From Streptomyces sp. NBC_00370 (GTDB lineage: Bacteria; Actinomycetota; Actinomycetes; Streptomycetales; Streptomycetaceae), in NCBI RefSeq assembly GCF_036084755.1, contig NZ_CP107968.1:5232501-5296500 (forward strand): a stretch of DNA of 64,000 nt, in the 5' to 3' direction. Numbering within the stretch: position 1 is the stretch's first letter; the number at the start of each line of letters is the position of its first letter. A program made the translations under genes and the position numbers. Below the pieces are notes generated by a model that saw nothing but the letters and a program-made list of their open reading frames with translations, did no database searches and was not told where the DNA came from. Below, one piece after another: positions 1 to 7,923 of the stretch.

Positions 1-115
1 CAAGAACACCCTGGGCCGTCAGATGATCTCGAAGCTCAAGATCTACGCGGGCGACCAGCATCCGCATGCTGCTCAGCAGCCTGTCCCGTTCGAGATCACC
101 CAGGTCGCGCAGTAG
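1..115 (+). CDS. rplM: 50S ribosomal protein L13, C-terminal end (partial)
   Basis: The window opens inside a gene read from base 2. It encodes about 37 residues beginning KNTLGRQMISKLKIYAG and ending with TAG. The GRQM..KLKIYAG..HPHAAQQP segment is the C-terminal signature of ribosomal protein L13, an early-assembling protein of the large subunit. It lies 41 bases upstream of rpsI, the usual bacterial rplM-rpsI pairing, so the two are almost certainly cotranscribed. The start and most of the gene lie outside the window. Confidence 0.93.
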   Translation, partial: KNTLGRQMISKLKIYAGDQHPHAAQQPVPFEITQVAQ

Positions 116-156
116 TTCCGGCCACCCCCTAAGACAAAAGAAATCTGAGGATAATC

Positions 157-684
157 GTGGCCGAGACCACTGTTGAGACGCCCGCCGAAGCCCCCGAGGC
201 CGAGGAGACATTCGACGCGGTGACGACTTTCGAGTCGGAGACCCCCGTCGAGGGCGAGTACACCTCCGAGTCCCTGGCGTCCCGCTTCGGCGACCCCCAG
301 CCGGCTGCCGGCCTGGGCCGTCGGAAGAACGCCATCGCCCGTGTCCGGATCGTTCCGGGCAGCGGCAAGTGGAAGATCAACGGTCGCACCCTTGAGGAGT
401 ACTTCCCCAACAAGGTGCACCAGCAGGCTGTCAACGAGCCCTTCAAGGTGCTTGAGCTCGACAACCGCTACGACGTCATCGCCCGCATCTCGGGCGGCGG
501 CGTCTCCGGCCAGGCCGGCGCGCTGCGCCTCGGTGTGGCCCGCTCGCTGAACGAGGCGGACGTGGACAACAACCGCGCCCCGCTGAAGAAGGCCGGATTC
601 CTCAGCCGCGACGACCGTGCGGTCGAGCGTAAGAAGGCCGGTCTGAAGAAGGCCCGTAAGGCTCCGCAGTACAGCAAGCGCTAA
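157..684 (+). CDS. rpsI: 30S ribosomal protein S9
   Basis: A 175-residue protein starting at GTG with a GAGG ribosome-binding site about 7 bases upstream. The body carries the S9 landmarks: GRRKNAIARVRI near residues 53-65, the GGGVSGQAGALRLGVAR loop, and a basic C-terminus ending YSKR that reaches the P-site tRNA in S9 family ribosomes. The first 45 residues or so are an acidic, Ala/Glu/Thr-rich extension typical of actinobacterial S9. It follows rplM directly and is followed by a strong hairpin, so the operon probably ends here. Confidence 0.97.
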   Translation: MAETTVETPAEAPEAEETFDAVTTFESETPVEGEYTSESLASRFGDPQPAAGLGRRKNAIARVRIVPGSGKWKINGRTLEEYFPNKVHQQAVNEPFKVLELDNRYDVIARISGGGVSGQAGALRLGVARSLNEADVDNNRAPLKKAGFLSRDDRAVERKKAGLKKARKAPQYSKR

Positions 685-720
685 ACCCGAACGGCCTGTG
701 GCCCGTACGGCAAATGGTTC

Positions 721-750
721 GCCCCGGCAGCACTTTGTGCTTGCCGGGGC
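721..750 (+). terminator. rho-independent-like terminator after rpsI
   Basis: GCCCCGGCA-GCAC pairs with GTGC-T-TGCCGGGGC across a three-base loop, giving a GC stem of about 13 pairs with a single bulged T. Only a weak T-tract (GTTCGTTTA) follows, as is common in Streptomyces. It separates rplM-rpsI from glmM. Confidence 0.75.
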
Positions 751-856
751 GTTCGTTTATGGGAATGAGCCAGGTCGGGCGTATAAACAACATTAAACGC
801 TCGGGCACCAGGGCCCATGAGCTTGTGTATTTCTGAGCCTTTTCGGAGGGAGAGCT

Positions 857-2239
857 GTGGGACGACTCTTCGGCACGGACGGCGTGCGCGGTGTCGCCAA
901 CGCCGATCTGACGGCGGAGCTCGCGCTCGGGCTGTCGGTCGCTGCGGCGCATGTGCTCGGCGAGGTGGGGACGTTCGAGGGGCATCGGCCCACCGCCGTC
1001 GTCGGGCGTGATCCACGCGCCTCGGGGGAATTCCTCGAAGCCGCTGTGGTGGCCGGACTCGCGAGCGCGGGTGTGGACGTTCTGCGCGTCGGTGTGCTGC
1101 CCACCCCCGCGGTGGCGTATCTCACCGGCGTGCTGGGCGCCGACCTCGGCGTCGTGCTGTCGGCCAGCCACAACGCCATGCCCGACAACGGCATCAAGTT
1201 CTTCGCGCGCGGCGGCCACAAACTGGCCGACGAGCTGGAGGACCGCATCGAGGCCGCGTACCGGGACGCCGTGTCCGTGGAGAGCGTGGTGCACCACACC
1301 GGGCCCTCCTGGAAGCGGCCCATCGGCGCAGGCGTCGGCCGGGTCCGTACGTACGACGAGGGCTTCGACCGGTACGTCGCCCACCTCATCGGGGTGCTGC
1401 CGAACCGGCTCGACGGGCTCACCGTCGTCCTGGACGAGGCGCACGGCGCGGCTGCCCGGGTCTCGCCCGAGGCGTTCGCGCGGGCCGGGGCCGAGGTCAT
1501 CACCATCGGCGCCGAGCCGGACGGGCTCAACATCAACGACGGGTGCGGCTCCACGCACCTGGACCAGCTGAAGGCCGCCGTCGTCGAACACGGCGCCGAC
1601 CTCGGTATCGCGCACGACGGCGACGCCGACCGCTGCCTCGCCGTGGACGCGGCGGGCGAAGAGGTCGACGGCGACCAGATCCTCGCCGTCCTGGCGCTCG
1701 CCATGCGCGAGGCCGGCACGCTGCGCGGGAACGCCGTGGTCGGCACGGTCATGTCGAACCTCGGCTTCAAGATCGCGATGGAGCGCGAGGGCATCGAGCT
1801 GGTCCAGACGGGCGTCGGCGACCGTTACGTGCTGGAGTCGATGAAGGAGCACGGCTACGCCCTCGGCGGCGAGCAGTCGGGCCATGTCATCGTCCTCGAC
1901 CACGCGACGACCGGCGACGGCACGCTCACCGGGCTGATGCTCGCGGCGCGCGTCGCCGCCACCGGACGTACGCTGACCGACCTCGCCGGCGTCATGCGGC
2001 GGCTGCCGCAGGTGCTGGTGAACGTGCCGGACGTCGACAAGTCGCGCGTCGACACCTCCGCCGAGCTGGCGACCGCGGTCGCCGAGGCGGAGCGGGAGCT
2101 GGGCGAGACGGGCCGCGTGCTGCTGCGCCCCTCCGGGACCGAGCCGCTGGTACGGGTCATGGTCGAGGCCGCCGACATCGAGCAGGCCCGGTCCGTCGCC
2201 GGCCGCCTCGCCGACGTCGTCAAGTCCGCCCTGGGGTGA
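857..2239 (+). CDS. glmM: Phosphoglucosamine mutase
   Basis: A 460-residue protein of the alpha-D-phosphohexomutase family, starting at GTG 7 bases after a GGAGGG ribosome-binding site. GlmM interconverts glucosamine-6-phosphate and glucosamine-1-phosphate on the way to UDP-GlcNAc for peptidoglycan. Visible landmarks are the N-terminal RLFGTDGVRG, the phosphoserine loop SASHN with the active Ser near residue 104, the metal site DGDADRC near residue 255, the sugar-binding GGEQSGH, and the C-terminal phosphate-binding loop RPSGTEPLVRVMVE. The length matches the family. It works with glmS (at 11 kb in this window), which supplies its substrate. Confidence 0.97.
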   Translation: MGRLFGTDGVRGVANADLTAELALGLSVAAAHVLGEVGTFEGHRPTAVVGRDPRASGEFLEAAVVAGLASAGVDVLRVGVLPTPAVAYLTGVLGADLGVVLSASHNAMPDNGIKFFARGGHKLADELEDRIEAAYRDAVSVESVVHHTGPSWKRPIGAGVGRVRTYDEGFDRYVAHLIGVLPNRLDGLTVVLDEAHGAAARVSPEAFARAGAEVITIGAEPDGLNINDGCGSTHLDQLKAAVVEHGADLGIAHDGDADRCLAVDAAGEEVDGDQILAVLALAMREAGTLRGNAVVGTVMSNLGFKIAMEREGIELVQTGVGDRYVLESMKEHGYALGGEQSGHVIVLDHATTGDGTLTGLMLAARVAATGRTLTDLAGVMRRLPQVLVNVPDVDKSRVDTSAELATAVAEAERELGETGRVLLRPSGTEPLVRVMVEAADIEQARSVAGRLADVVKSALG

Positions 2240-2243
2240 CGTC

Positions 2244-2286
2244 GGTGGCGGGGTTCCACGGTTCGTCCACGTGGAACCCCGCCACC
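2244..2286. terminator. Perfect 17-bp hairpin between glmM and the P450 gene (bidirectional)
   Basis: GGTGGCGGGGTTCCACG (2244-2260) is perfectly complementary to CGTGGAACCCCGCCACC (2270-2286) across a 9-base loop. It lies between the convergent ends of glmM and the P450 gene and can terminate transcription from both sides. No T-tract is evident. Confidence 0.8.
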
Positions 2287-2295
2287 CGCACCCGG

Positions 2296-3528
2296 CTACT
2301 TGCTCAGTCTCACCGGCAGCCTCGGGTAGCCGTACATGATGAACGACTCGTGCGTGACGGCCTCTTCCGTCCCGTACGCCGCCGTCATGTCGGGGAAGCG
2401 CTCGTACAGCGCGGGCAGCGCGATGCTCGCTTCGAGCTGCGCCAGCGGCGCGCCGATGCAGCGGTGCACGCCCGTGCCGAAGCCGAGGTTGTCCCGCTGC
2501 CTGCGGTGCGGGTCGAACACATGCGCGTCGTCGCCGTGTTGCTCGGGGTCCCAGCTCGTCGCCGCGTACGTGGTGAGAATCGCCTCGCCCGCCGGGATGA
2601 CCGTGCCGTCGACCTCGATGTCGGCGGTCGCGTAGCGCAGCGGCAGATTGGCGACCGGCGGCGCCCAGCGCAGCACCTCGTCGGTTATCTGACGCCACGT
2701 CAACTCGCCTGCCGCCAGCTGGTCGCGGTACTGCGGGTGGCTGAACAGCGCGGCCACGGTGTTGCCGATGAAGTGGACGGTCGTCTCGTGTCCCGCGCCC
2801 AGGATCAGCACGAGCGTGTCGATCAGTTCCTTCTCGGCGAGATGGTCGTTGTCGTCGGCCCGAGCGGCGATCAGGTCGCTGGTCAGGTCGTCCCCGGGGT
2901 TCAGCCGTTTGGCCGCGACGAACGTGCCGAGCATCTCCTGGAACTCGCCCATGGCGGCGGCCACTTCGGCCGGCGGCGCGGTCGTGGTCACGATCACGTT
3001 CACCAGGCGGGCCGTGTCGGCGTGCAACTCCTCTGGCAGGCCGAACAGTTCGCAGATGAAGCGCATCGGCAGCGGGTGCGCGTAGTCGGCGACGAGGTCG
3101 ACGCTCGCGCCGTCCGGTACGGCGGCCAGCTCCGCGACGAGGGTGTCGGTGATGCGCTGGACGCGGGGCCGCATCGCCTCGGTCCTGCGTGCGGTGAACG
3201 CGGGGGAGACGAGCGTGCGCAGCCTGCGGTGGTCGGGGCCGTAGGCGGTGAACATGTTGTCGACGCCAATCCAGCCGTACAGCCAGTGCGTCGCCGGGTC
3301 GGCGTGGATGGTCCCGTCCGTCCACAGCGTCCAGTGGCCCGGGTCCTTGCTGACCTTCGGGTCGAGCAGCAGCGTACGCAGGGCGGCGTGCCGGGTGACG
3401 GCCCACGCCGGTACGTTCCCGGGCAGCGCTATGGGCACGGCCGTGCCCAACTCCCGTAACCGCGCCGTCTCGCCGGGCAGATCGCGGCCTGTCGGGTCGA
3501 TCAGGACGCGCTGGGGGTCGGTGTCCAT
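2296..3528 (-). CDS. Cytochrome P450 (CYP154-like), conservon-associated
   Basis: A 410-residue soluble bacterial P450. The I-helix oxygen-activation motif AGHETT is at about 245-250, the K-helix ExxR is intact as EVLR (284-287), and the heme thiolate is Cys357 in FGTGVHRCIG. An ATG at 3528 was chosen because it opens directly on the conserved N-terminus; the frame stays open upstream, but only through the overlapping P450. It overlaps the end of the upstream P450 gene by 28 bases. This pairing, an apparently complete P450 beside one lacking ExxR, matches the CYP154/CYP157 gene pairs known from Streptomyces. The substrate cannot be told from sequence. Confidence 0.92.
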   Translation of the reverse strand: MDTDPQRVLIDPTGRDLPGETARLRELGTAVPIALPGNVPAWAVTRHAALRTLLLDPKVSKDPGHWTLWTDGTIHADPATHWLYGWIGVDNMFTAYGPDHRRLRTLVSPAFTARRTEAMRPRVQRITDTLVAELAAVPDGASVDLVADYAHPLPMRFICELFGLPEELHADTARLVNVIVTTTAPPAEVAAAMGEFQEMLGTFVAAKRLNPGDDLTSDLIAARADDNDHLAEKELIDTLVLILGAGHETTVHFIGNTVAALFSHPQYRDQLAAGELTWRQITDEVLRWAPPVANLPLRYATADIEVDGTVIPAGEAILTTYAATSWDPEQHGDDAHVFDPHRRQRDNLGFGTGVHRCIGAPLAQLEASIALPALYERFPDMTAAYGTEEAVTHESFIMYGYPRLPVRLSK

Positions 3529-4772
3529 GGTGTGGTCCCTACCTGGTCGGGGTGGATGGGGGTGAAGCGCACCGGCAGGGCGGCGAGACCGCGCAGGAAG
3601 CCGTTCGGGCGCCACACCAACTCGTCCGCCGGGACGGCCAGTTCGAGGGTGGGCAGCCAGGACGTCAGCTGCTCGACGGCGGTCGCCGCGATTTGCACGC
3701 TGGGGTCCTTCGCCGGGCACGCGTGCGGGCCCGCCGAGAACGCCAGATGCGAGCGGCCGCCGTTGCCGGGTTCCTCCGGCCGCTCGGGTGCGCCGGCGTC
3801 GTTGATCGCGGCGAACGAGATCAGTACGAGTTCGTCGGCCTTGACCCGCACCCCGCCGAGGACGGTGTCCTTACGGGCGAAGTGGGCGCCGTAGTTGGCG
3901 GCCGGCGACTGGTGCCAGAGCACGACCCGGATCGCGTCGTGCACGGTCAGGGCGCCGTCGGTGAGGGTGCTGTAGTACCGGTCGTCGGTCAGCATGCGGT
4001 GCAGGCTGTTGCCGATCAGCCCGCTGGTGGGTTCGTGGGCGGCGCCGATGGTGAGGATCAGCTCCTCGGTGACTTCCTCCGTGGTGAGGTTCGCCGAGTG
4101 GGACAGCAGCCAGGAGGTCAAGTCCCGTCCCGGCTCGCGAAGTTTGAGCGAGACCAGATCACCGATGTAACCGGCGAAGGTGAGATACGCGGCCTGCGCC
4201 GTCTCCTCGTGCACGCTGGTGAGGTCGGTCAGCGCGCCGACCAGCCGGTCGCTCTCCTTGTCGGGGAAGCCGAACATCTCGTTGAACAGCAGGACGGGCA
4301 GGCCCATCGCGAACTCCGCGACGAGGTCGCACTCACCCCTGGCGGCGAACCCCTGGATGAGCCGGTCGGCGCTGCGCTGCACCATGGCGCGCAGTATGTG
4401 CGGCTCGAAACGGGCGAGGCAGTCGGAGACGGCGCCCCGGTAGCGGGCGTGTTCCTCGCCGTCCGTGAACATCGGGTTCCTGCGGTAGCCGAGCATGCCC
4501 CGCACCGGCGAATCGGGGGCGAGATGGGCCGCTTCCCAGGTGCGCGGGTCCTTGGACCACAGGTCGGTGCCGTGCAGCACCTCCAGCGCCGTGTCGAGGT
4601 CGGTCACCAGCATCGCCCGTACGCCCGGGGCGATCTCGGCGGGGACGACCTTGCCGCGGGCCCGCAGCCGCCGGTAGAGGCCGTAGGCGTCCGCCGCGTA
4701 CTCGGGGCCGTAGAGGGCGGGCAGTTCGGGGGCGGGTCCTGCGGCGGGGGCGGGGGTGGCGTGCGTCGTCAC
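3501..4772 (-). CDS. Cytochrome P450 lacking the ExxR motif (CYP157-like, CvnE)
   Basis: A 423-residue P450 beginning at a GTG that overlaps the cvnD stop (GTGA), so translation is coupled. The I-helix motif is AAHEPT (244-249) and the heme cysteine is Cys352 in FSAGPHACPAKDP. In the K-helix, where ExxR should precede the conserved W, the sequence is R-V-V-L-W (282-286), so both the Glu and the Arg are absent. Loss of ExxR is an established property of the Streptomyces CYP157 family, which sits in conservons. This gene is therefore best read as a CYP157-type CvnE. Whether it is a monooxygenase or a redox or signalling partner is unknown. Confidence 0.9.
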   Translation of the reverse strand: MTTHATPAPAAGPAPELPALYGPEYAADAYGLYRRLRARGKVVPAEIAPGVRAMLVTDLDTALEVLHGTDLWSKDPRTWEAAHLAPDSPVRGMLGYRRNPMFTDGEEHARYRGAVSDCLARFEPHILRAMVQRSADRLIQGFAARGECDLVAEFAMGLPVLLFNEMFGFPDKESDRLVGALTDLTSVHEETAQAAYLTFAGYIGDLVSLKLREPGRDLTSWLLSHSANLTTEEVTEELILTIGAAHEPTSGLIGNSLHRMLTDDRYYSTLTDGALTVHDAIRVVLWHQSPAANYGAHFARKDTVLGGVRVKADELVLISFAAINDAGAPERPEEPGNGGRSHLAFSAGPHACPAKDPSVQIAATAVEQLTSWLPTLELAVPADELVWRPNGFLRGLAALPVRFTPIHPDQVGTTPWTPTPSAS

Positions 4773-5407
4773 ACTGACTCCAACGGGGCTAAGACGTGCC
4801 GGGTCATGGCGATCAGGGTGTCCAGGCATTCGTCGCGGTCCCGCGCGTCGACGCTGATCAGCGGGGTGCCGGGGGACAGGTCGAGCGCGGCCCGTACGCT
4901 GCCCAGGCTGTGCACGGGCGAGGTGGGGAAGCGGTTGACACCGACCGCGTACGGCACGTCGGCGGCCTCGACCATGTCCATCACCTCGAAGGCGGCCTCC
5001 AGCCGGCTCGTGTCGACGAGGACGAGCACGCCGAGGGCGCCGCGCACCAGGTCGTCCCACAGCACCCGGAACCGCTGCTGACCCGGGCTGCCGAACAGAT
5101 ACAGCACCATGCGCTCGTCCAGCGTCAGCCGGCCGAAGTCCGTGCCGACGGTGGTGTGGGTCTTGGCCGCTTCCCCGTCGGCCCGGTACCCGTCCAACTG
5201 GTCGACCAGCGCGCCCGCCTGGGTCATCCGCTCCTCGGTGTGCCGGCTCTTGATCTCGGAGACGGTGCTGACGAAGGTGGTTTTGCCGACCGCCAGCGGG
5301 CCCGTCACGACGACCTTCAGCATCAGCGCGTTCGACGGCAGGTAGTCGGGTGCCGGATGGCCGGCCGACGCGGCGTCAGGAGACGGACTTGGCTCGCTGG
5401 AGCGCAT
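4769..5407 (-). CDS. cvnD: Conservon GTPase CvnD
   Basis: A 212-residue small Ras/Mgl-like GTP-binding protein of the ATP/GTP-binding family found in Streptomyces conservons. The P-loop is GPLAVGKTTF (about 35-44), switch I lies around TTVGTDFGRL, and the Walker B/switch II region is LYLFGSPGQQRF. The guanine-specificity motif NKxD is altered to NRFP, a usual feature of this family. It starts at ATG 5407 and overlaps cvnC by 32 bases. By family knowledge it switches state under CvnB, much as a bacterial analogue of a G protein, and acts with CvnA at the membrane. Confidence 0.93.
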   Translation of the reverse strand: MRSSEPSPSPDAASAGHPAPDYLPSNALMLKVVVTGPLAVGKTTFVSTVSEIKSRHTEERMTQAGALVDQLDGYRADGEAAKTHTTVGTDFGRLTLDERMVLYLFGSPGQQRFRVLWDDLVRGALGVLVLVDTSRLEAAFEVMDMVEAADVPYAVGVNRFPTSPVHSLGSVRAALDLSPGTPLISVDARDRDECLDTLIAMTRHVLAPLESV

Positions 5408-5741
5408 CGAGCACCTTTCTCAGGAGGTCGGGGTCGTGCCGCGCCGCCTGCGGCACCGGGGGCCGCGCGAGCACACAGCCCGACGCGATCAGATCCGCCA
5501 GCACCACCTTCGAGAGGGACACCGGCATCCGCAGACAGGAGGCCGTCTCGACCAGGGTCAGGGCGCCGCCGCCGAGCAGGTCCATGGCCTCGCGCTGCTT
5601 GTCGCTCAGACCCGGCGGGACCTCGTCGCTCACGCGGTGCAGCAGCGTTATGCGTTCGAGGGAGTAACGATCGGTCCGGGCCTTGCCGTCGGTCTCGACA
5701 TAAGGCCGCACCAAAGGCCTCGGCACCCGGCCCGCTGTCAT
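5376..5741 (-). CDS. cvnC: Conservon protein CvnC (DUF742)
   Basis: A 121-residue protein with the DUF742 pattern: RPYVETDGKARTDRYSLERITLL at the N-terminus and then a winged-helix-like stretch LSDKQREAMDLLGGGALTLVETASCLRMPVSLSKVVLADL. The biochemical role is not established; in conservons it associates with the CvnA/B/D complex. Its ATG overlaps the cvnB stop by four bases (ATGA) and its 3' end overlaps cvnD, so the genes are translated as one coupled series. Confidence 0.92.
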   Translation of the reverse strand: MTAGRVPRPLVRPYVETDGKARTDRYSLERITLLHRVSDEVPPGLSDKQREAMDLLGGGALTLVETASCLRMPVSLSKVVLADLIASGCVLARPPVPQAARHDPDLLRKVLDALQRAKSVS

Positions 5742-6247
5742 GACACGGTGTCCGCCGCGCCGGTGCCGGTCACGCCTGTACCGGCCGCGCCGGTGCCGGT
5801 CACACCCGTACCGGCGGCGCCGGTCTCGCGCGGCGGGCTGTCCATCGCGCGGCGCAACTTCTTGACCTGCACCTGCACTTCGTGGGCCACGACGCCCAGG
5901 TCCACGTCGATGTCGGCGTAGACCGAGATGACGGTGTTCTCGCCCGCGCTGGTGAGGAAGGCGTACCCGTCATGGCCCTCGATGACGACCTGCCGTACGG
6001 GACTGGCGCCCGCCGAGCCCTCGTACGCCCCGAGCAGCCCGCGCGACGCGGACATGATGCTCGCCAGCATGGCGGACGCGCCTTCGGCGTCGGCCCTCGG
6101 CAGATCGGCCGAGCGGCCCTCGATCAGTCCGTCGGTGGTCAGGACGACGGCGTGCCGCACATGCGGGATCTCGGTCAGCGGATCGAGGACCCACGACATG
6201 GTCTCCTCGGTCGTACGGAGCCTGGGGTGGCGCGCTGCGGTCGTCAT
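5738..6247 (-). CDS. cvnB: Conservon roadblock/LC7 protein CvnB
   Basis: A 169-residue protein whose residues 15-135 match the roadblock/LC7 (MglB-like) fold: LDPLTEIPHVRHAVVLTTDGL followed by GASAMLASIMSAS and VVIEGHDGYAFLTSAGENT. Roadblock proteins regulate small GTPases, here CvnD. The ATG at 6247 overlaps the cvnA stop (ATGA); the longer open frame upstream is only the overlap with cvnA. The C-terminal tail is a low-complexity Gly-Thr-Ala repeat encoded by two near-identical 30-bp direct repeats at about 5760-5819. Confidence 0.93.
   Translation of the reverse strand: MTTAARHPRLRTTEETMSWVLDPLTEIPHVRHAVVLTTDGLIEGRSADLPRADAEGASAMLASIMSASRGLLGAYEGSAGASPVRQVVIEGHDGYAFLTSAGENTVISVYADIDVDLGVVAHEVQVQVKKLRRAMDSPPRETGAAGTGVTGTGAAGTGVTGTGAADTVS
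5760..5819. repeat. 30-bp direct repeat at the 3' end of cvnB
   Basis: Two adjacent units beginning CCGGTGCCGGTCAC and ending in a GGC(C/G)GCG stretch differ at only a few positions. They encode the Gly/Thr/Ala tail of CvnB (GTGVTGTGAA-like). This is probably a slippage-expanded linker of variable length between strains. Confidence 0.7.
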
Positions 6248-7743
6248 GAGTGGGTTCCCCGTTCTTCGACTGCGTGTTCGTCGTCGGCGGCGCGGCCCGC
6301 CGCCGTGCCCAGCTGGAGCGCCGCCCACCGGTTCCGGCTCTCCGCCGGGCTCGGCCCGTCAGGCTCGGGGAATCCGGCCTGCTCGGCGAGTTGGAGCGGC
6401 GGCAGCGGGGGGTGGTCGTCGGCGTGCGTGTGTATCGCCGGATCCCCCTGCTCCCAGCCGCCCGGTGGCTGCGCCCAGCTGCCTTGGTCCGGCGGCGCCT
6501 GCCCCTCGGCCGCCCGTCTGCGCAGCGCCCGCCGCTGCGGCAGCGCGCTGCGGGCGTGCTCGTCGTGGCCCGGCTCGGCGGCCGGGCTCTCCAGGACGCC
6601 GAAGCCGCCGAGCCCGTCCAGACCGGCCGAAGAAACGGTCGAGGAAACGGCCGAGGGAGCGGTCGACGGAACGGCGCCGGGACCGGGCTCGTACGTCTCG
6701 CGCTGCGCGGGGAGGACGGCGGGTTCCTCGTACGGGTCCTCGACGTACCGGTCCTCGATCGTCACGAGCAGCGGCTCGGGTACGAGCACGGCCGCACGCA
6801 GCCCGTGGCTGTACGGGGACGGTTCGAGCACCGTGTGGAAGCCGTACTGCCGGGCGATGGCGCCGACCACCGGCAGGCCGATACCGGGCGGCTCGCCCTC
6901 CAGGTCGGTGAGCAACTGCCCCAGCTCGCCCGAGGCCAGGCCGTTGGCGCGCCGCAACTCCTCGGCGCTCATGCCGAGTCCCCAGTCGGTGACGAAGAAC
7001 GTGCAGCCGCTGGCGCCGTGTTTGACGGCGACCTCCACGTCCACGTTGCTGGGCGAGTGGCTGAGCGCGTTGTCGAGCAGTTCGGCGAGGATCATCGCGA
7101 GCGGTTCGACGGCCCGAGCCGTCACCGCCAGCCGGCCCCTGACCTGGTAACTCGACCGGGCGACGCGCTGGTAGCCGACGACCCGGCCGGTGGCGCTCTT
7201 GACGATGTCCTGGACGGGGGAGTCCTCCCGCGCGAGACCCGGCCACCGGCCGCACACCACGGCGAGGCCCTGGACCAGCCGGAGGTTGCGTTCGTTCAGC
7301 TCGTCGAGCCTGACCAGGTCCTGGGCCACGTCCGGATGGTCGTAGCGCTCCTGCATGCTCTGTACGAAGGTCTGCTGGCGGTAGTGCTGGGCCTGGAGCT
7401 TGCCCATGACGCCGCGCATCACGGCCTTGGCCGCCTCGTCGCCCCTGCGCCGTTCGTCCACGACGAACTGGGCCGCCTGCTGCATCAGTTGGGTGAGGAG
7501 CCGGTCGACGTCGCCGCCCGCGAGGCGGTTGTCGAGCAGTCCGGGGACATGGACGCGGGGGTGGGCGGTGGACATCACCGACTCCGGCAGCCGTACGGCG
7601 CTCAGATGGTGCAGTTCACCGACGATCGCCCGCAGGGTGTCGTCCCGCTGGGCCAACTCGCCCTTCAGCGCCGCGATCTCGCGCTCCAGCCGGTCCTGGA
7701 GCTGTTCCTGCTCGCGGATCGTCTGCCGTGACAGGCGCGGCAT
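6244..7743 (-). CDS. cvnA: Conservon sensor-kinase-like ATPase CvnA (short, no membrane segment)
   Basis: A 499-residue histidine-kinase-like protein. An N-terminal coiled coil (about 1-35) precedes a helical region, then a GHKL ATPase domain with N-box ELLDNALSHS, G1 box DWGLG and G2 box GIGLPVVGAIARQYG. No hydrophobic transmembrane segment is present, whereas many CvnA proteins carry a large membrane sensor. No convincing phospho-accepting His is visible in the dimerisation helix (LDELNERNLRL). After about residue 340 it becomes a disordered Pro/Ala/Gln-rich tail. It heads the operon cvnA-B-C-D-P450-P450, whose translated parts all overlap. Confidence 0.9.
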   Translation of the reverse strand: MPRLSRQTIREQEQLQDRLEREIAALKGELAQRDDTLRAIVGELHHLSAVRLPESVMSTAHPRVHVPGLLDNRLAGGDVDRLLTQLMQQAAQFVVDERRRGDEAAKAVMRGVMGKLQAQHYRQQTFVQSMQERYDHPDVAQDLVRLDELNERNLRLVQGLAVVCGRWPGLAREDSPVQDIVKSATGRVVGYQRVARSSYQVRGRLAVTARAVEPLAMILAELLDNALSHSPSNVDVEVAVKHGASGCTFFVTDWGLGMSAEELRRANGLASGELGQLLTDLEGEPPGIGLPVVGAIARQYGFHTVLEPSPYSHGLRAAVLVPEPLLVTIEDRYVEDPYEEPAVLPAQRETYEPGPGAVPSTAPSAVSSTVSSAGLDGLGGFGVLESPAAEPGHDEHARSALPQRRALRRRAAEGQAPPDQGSWAQPPGGWEQGDPAIHTHADDHPPLPPLQLAEQAGFPEPDGPSPAESRNRWAALQLGTAAGRAADDEHAVEERGTHS

Positions 7744-7923
7744 CAGGTCCTGCCCCCGGCCGTCGGCGGCACGGCTAACTTCTGGCCAATCCCCGGACCG
7801 AACATAGTTGAATGCTCCATCACATCGCTGTCACGACCTCGCTTGGCCACACCAAGGTAATGGAAGGAACACATTCAGTCAGCGAAAAAGAACTCACGTA
7901 CGGGGAGGGGCAGATGCGGTCAC
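7744..7923 (-). promoter_or_regulatory. Presumed conservon promoter region and coaA 3' flank
   Basis: These 180 bases lie between the coaA stop and the cvnA start, both on the minus strand. They are visibly more AT-rich than the flanking genes (for example around 7800-7900), as expected for a promoter serving the conservon. No confident -35/-10 pair, operator or terminator could be assigned. Confidence 0.35.

Noticed and set aside
602..3406. Very long minus-strand open frame (934 codons) across rpsI-glmM-P450
   Set aside because: It is an antisense or alternative-frame shadow of glmM and part of the P450 gene. The translation is Arg/Pro/Gly-rich with no domain, and the frame exists because of GC-rich codon bias.
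1543..3459. 638-codon plus-strand frame overlapping glmM and the P450 gene
   Set aside because: Low-complexity Arg-rich translation opposite or out of frame with two clear genes; no start signal.
3501..4772. Disrupted or frameshifted P450 pseudogene
   Set aside because: Although ExxR is absent, the reading frame is complete, the heme motif is intact and the loss of ExxR is a known family property.
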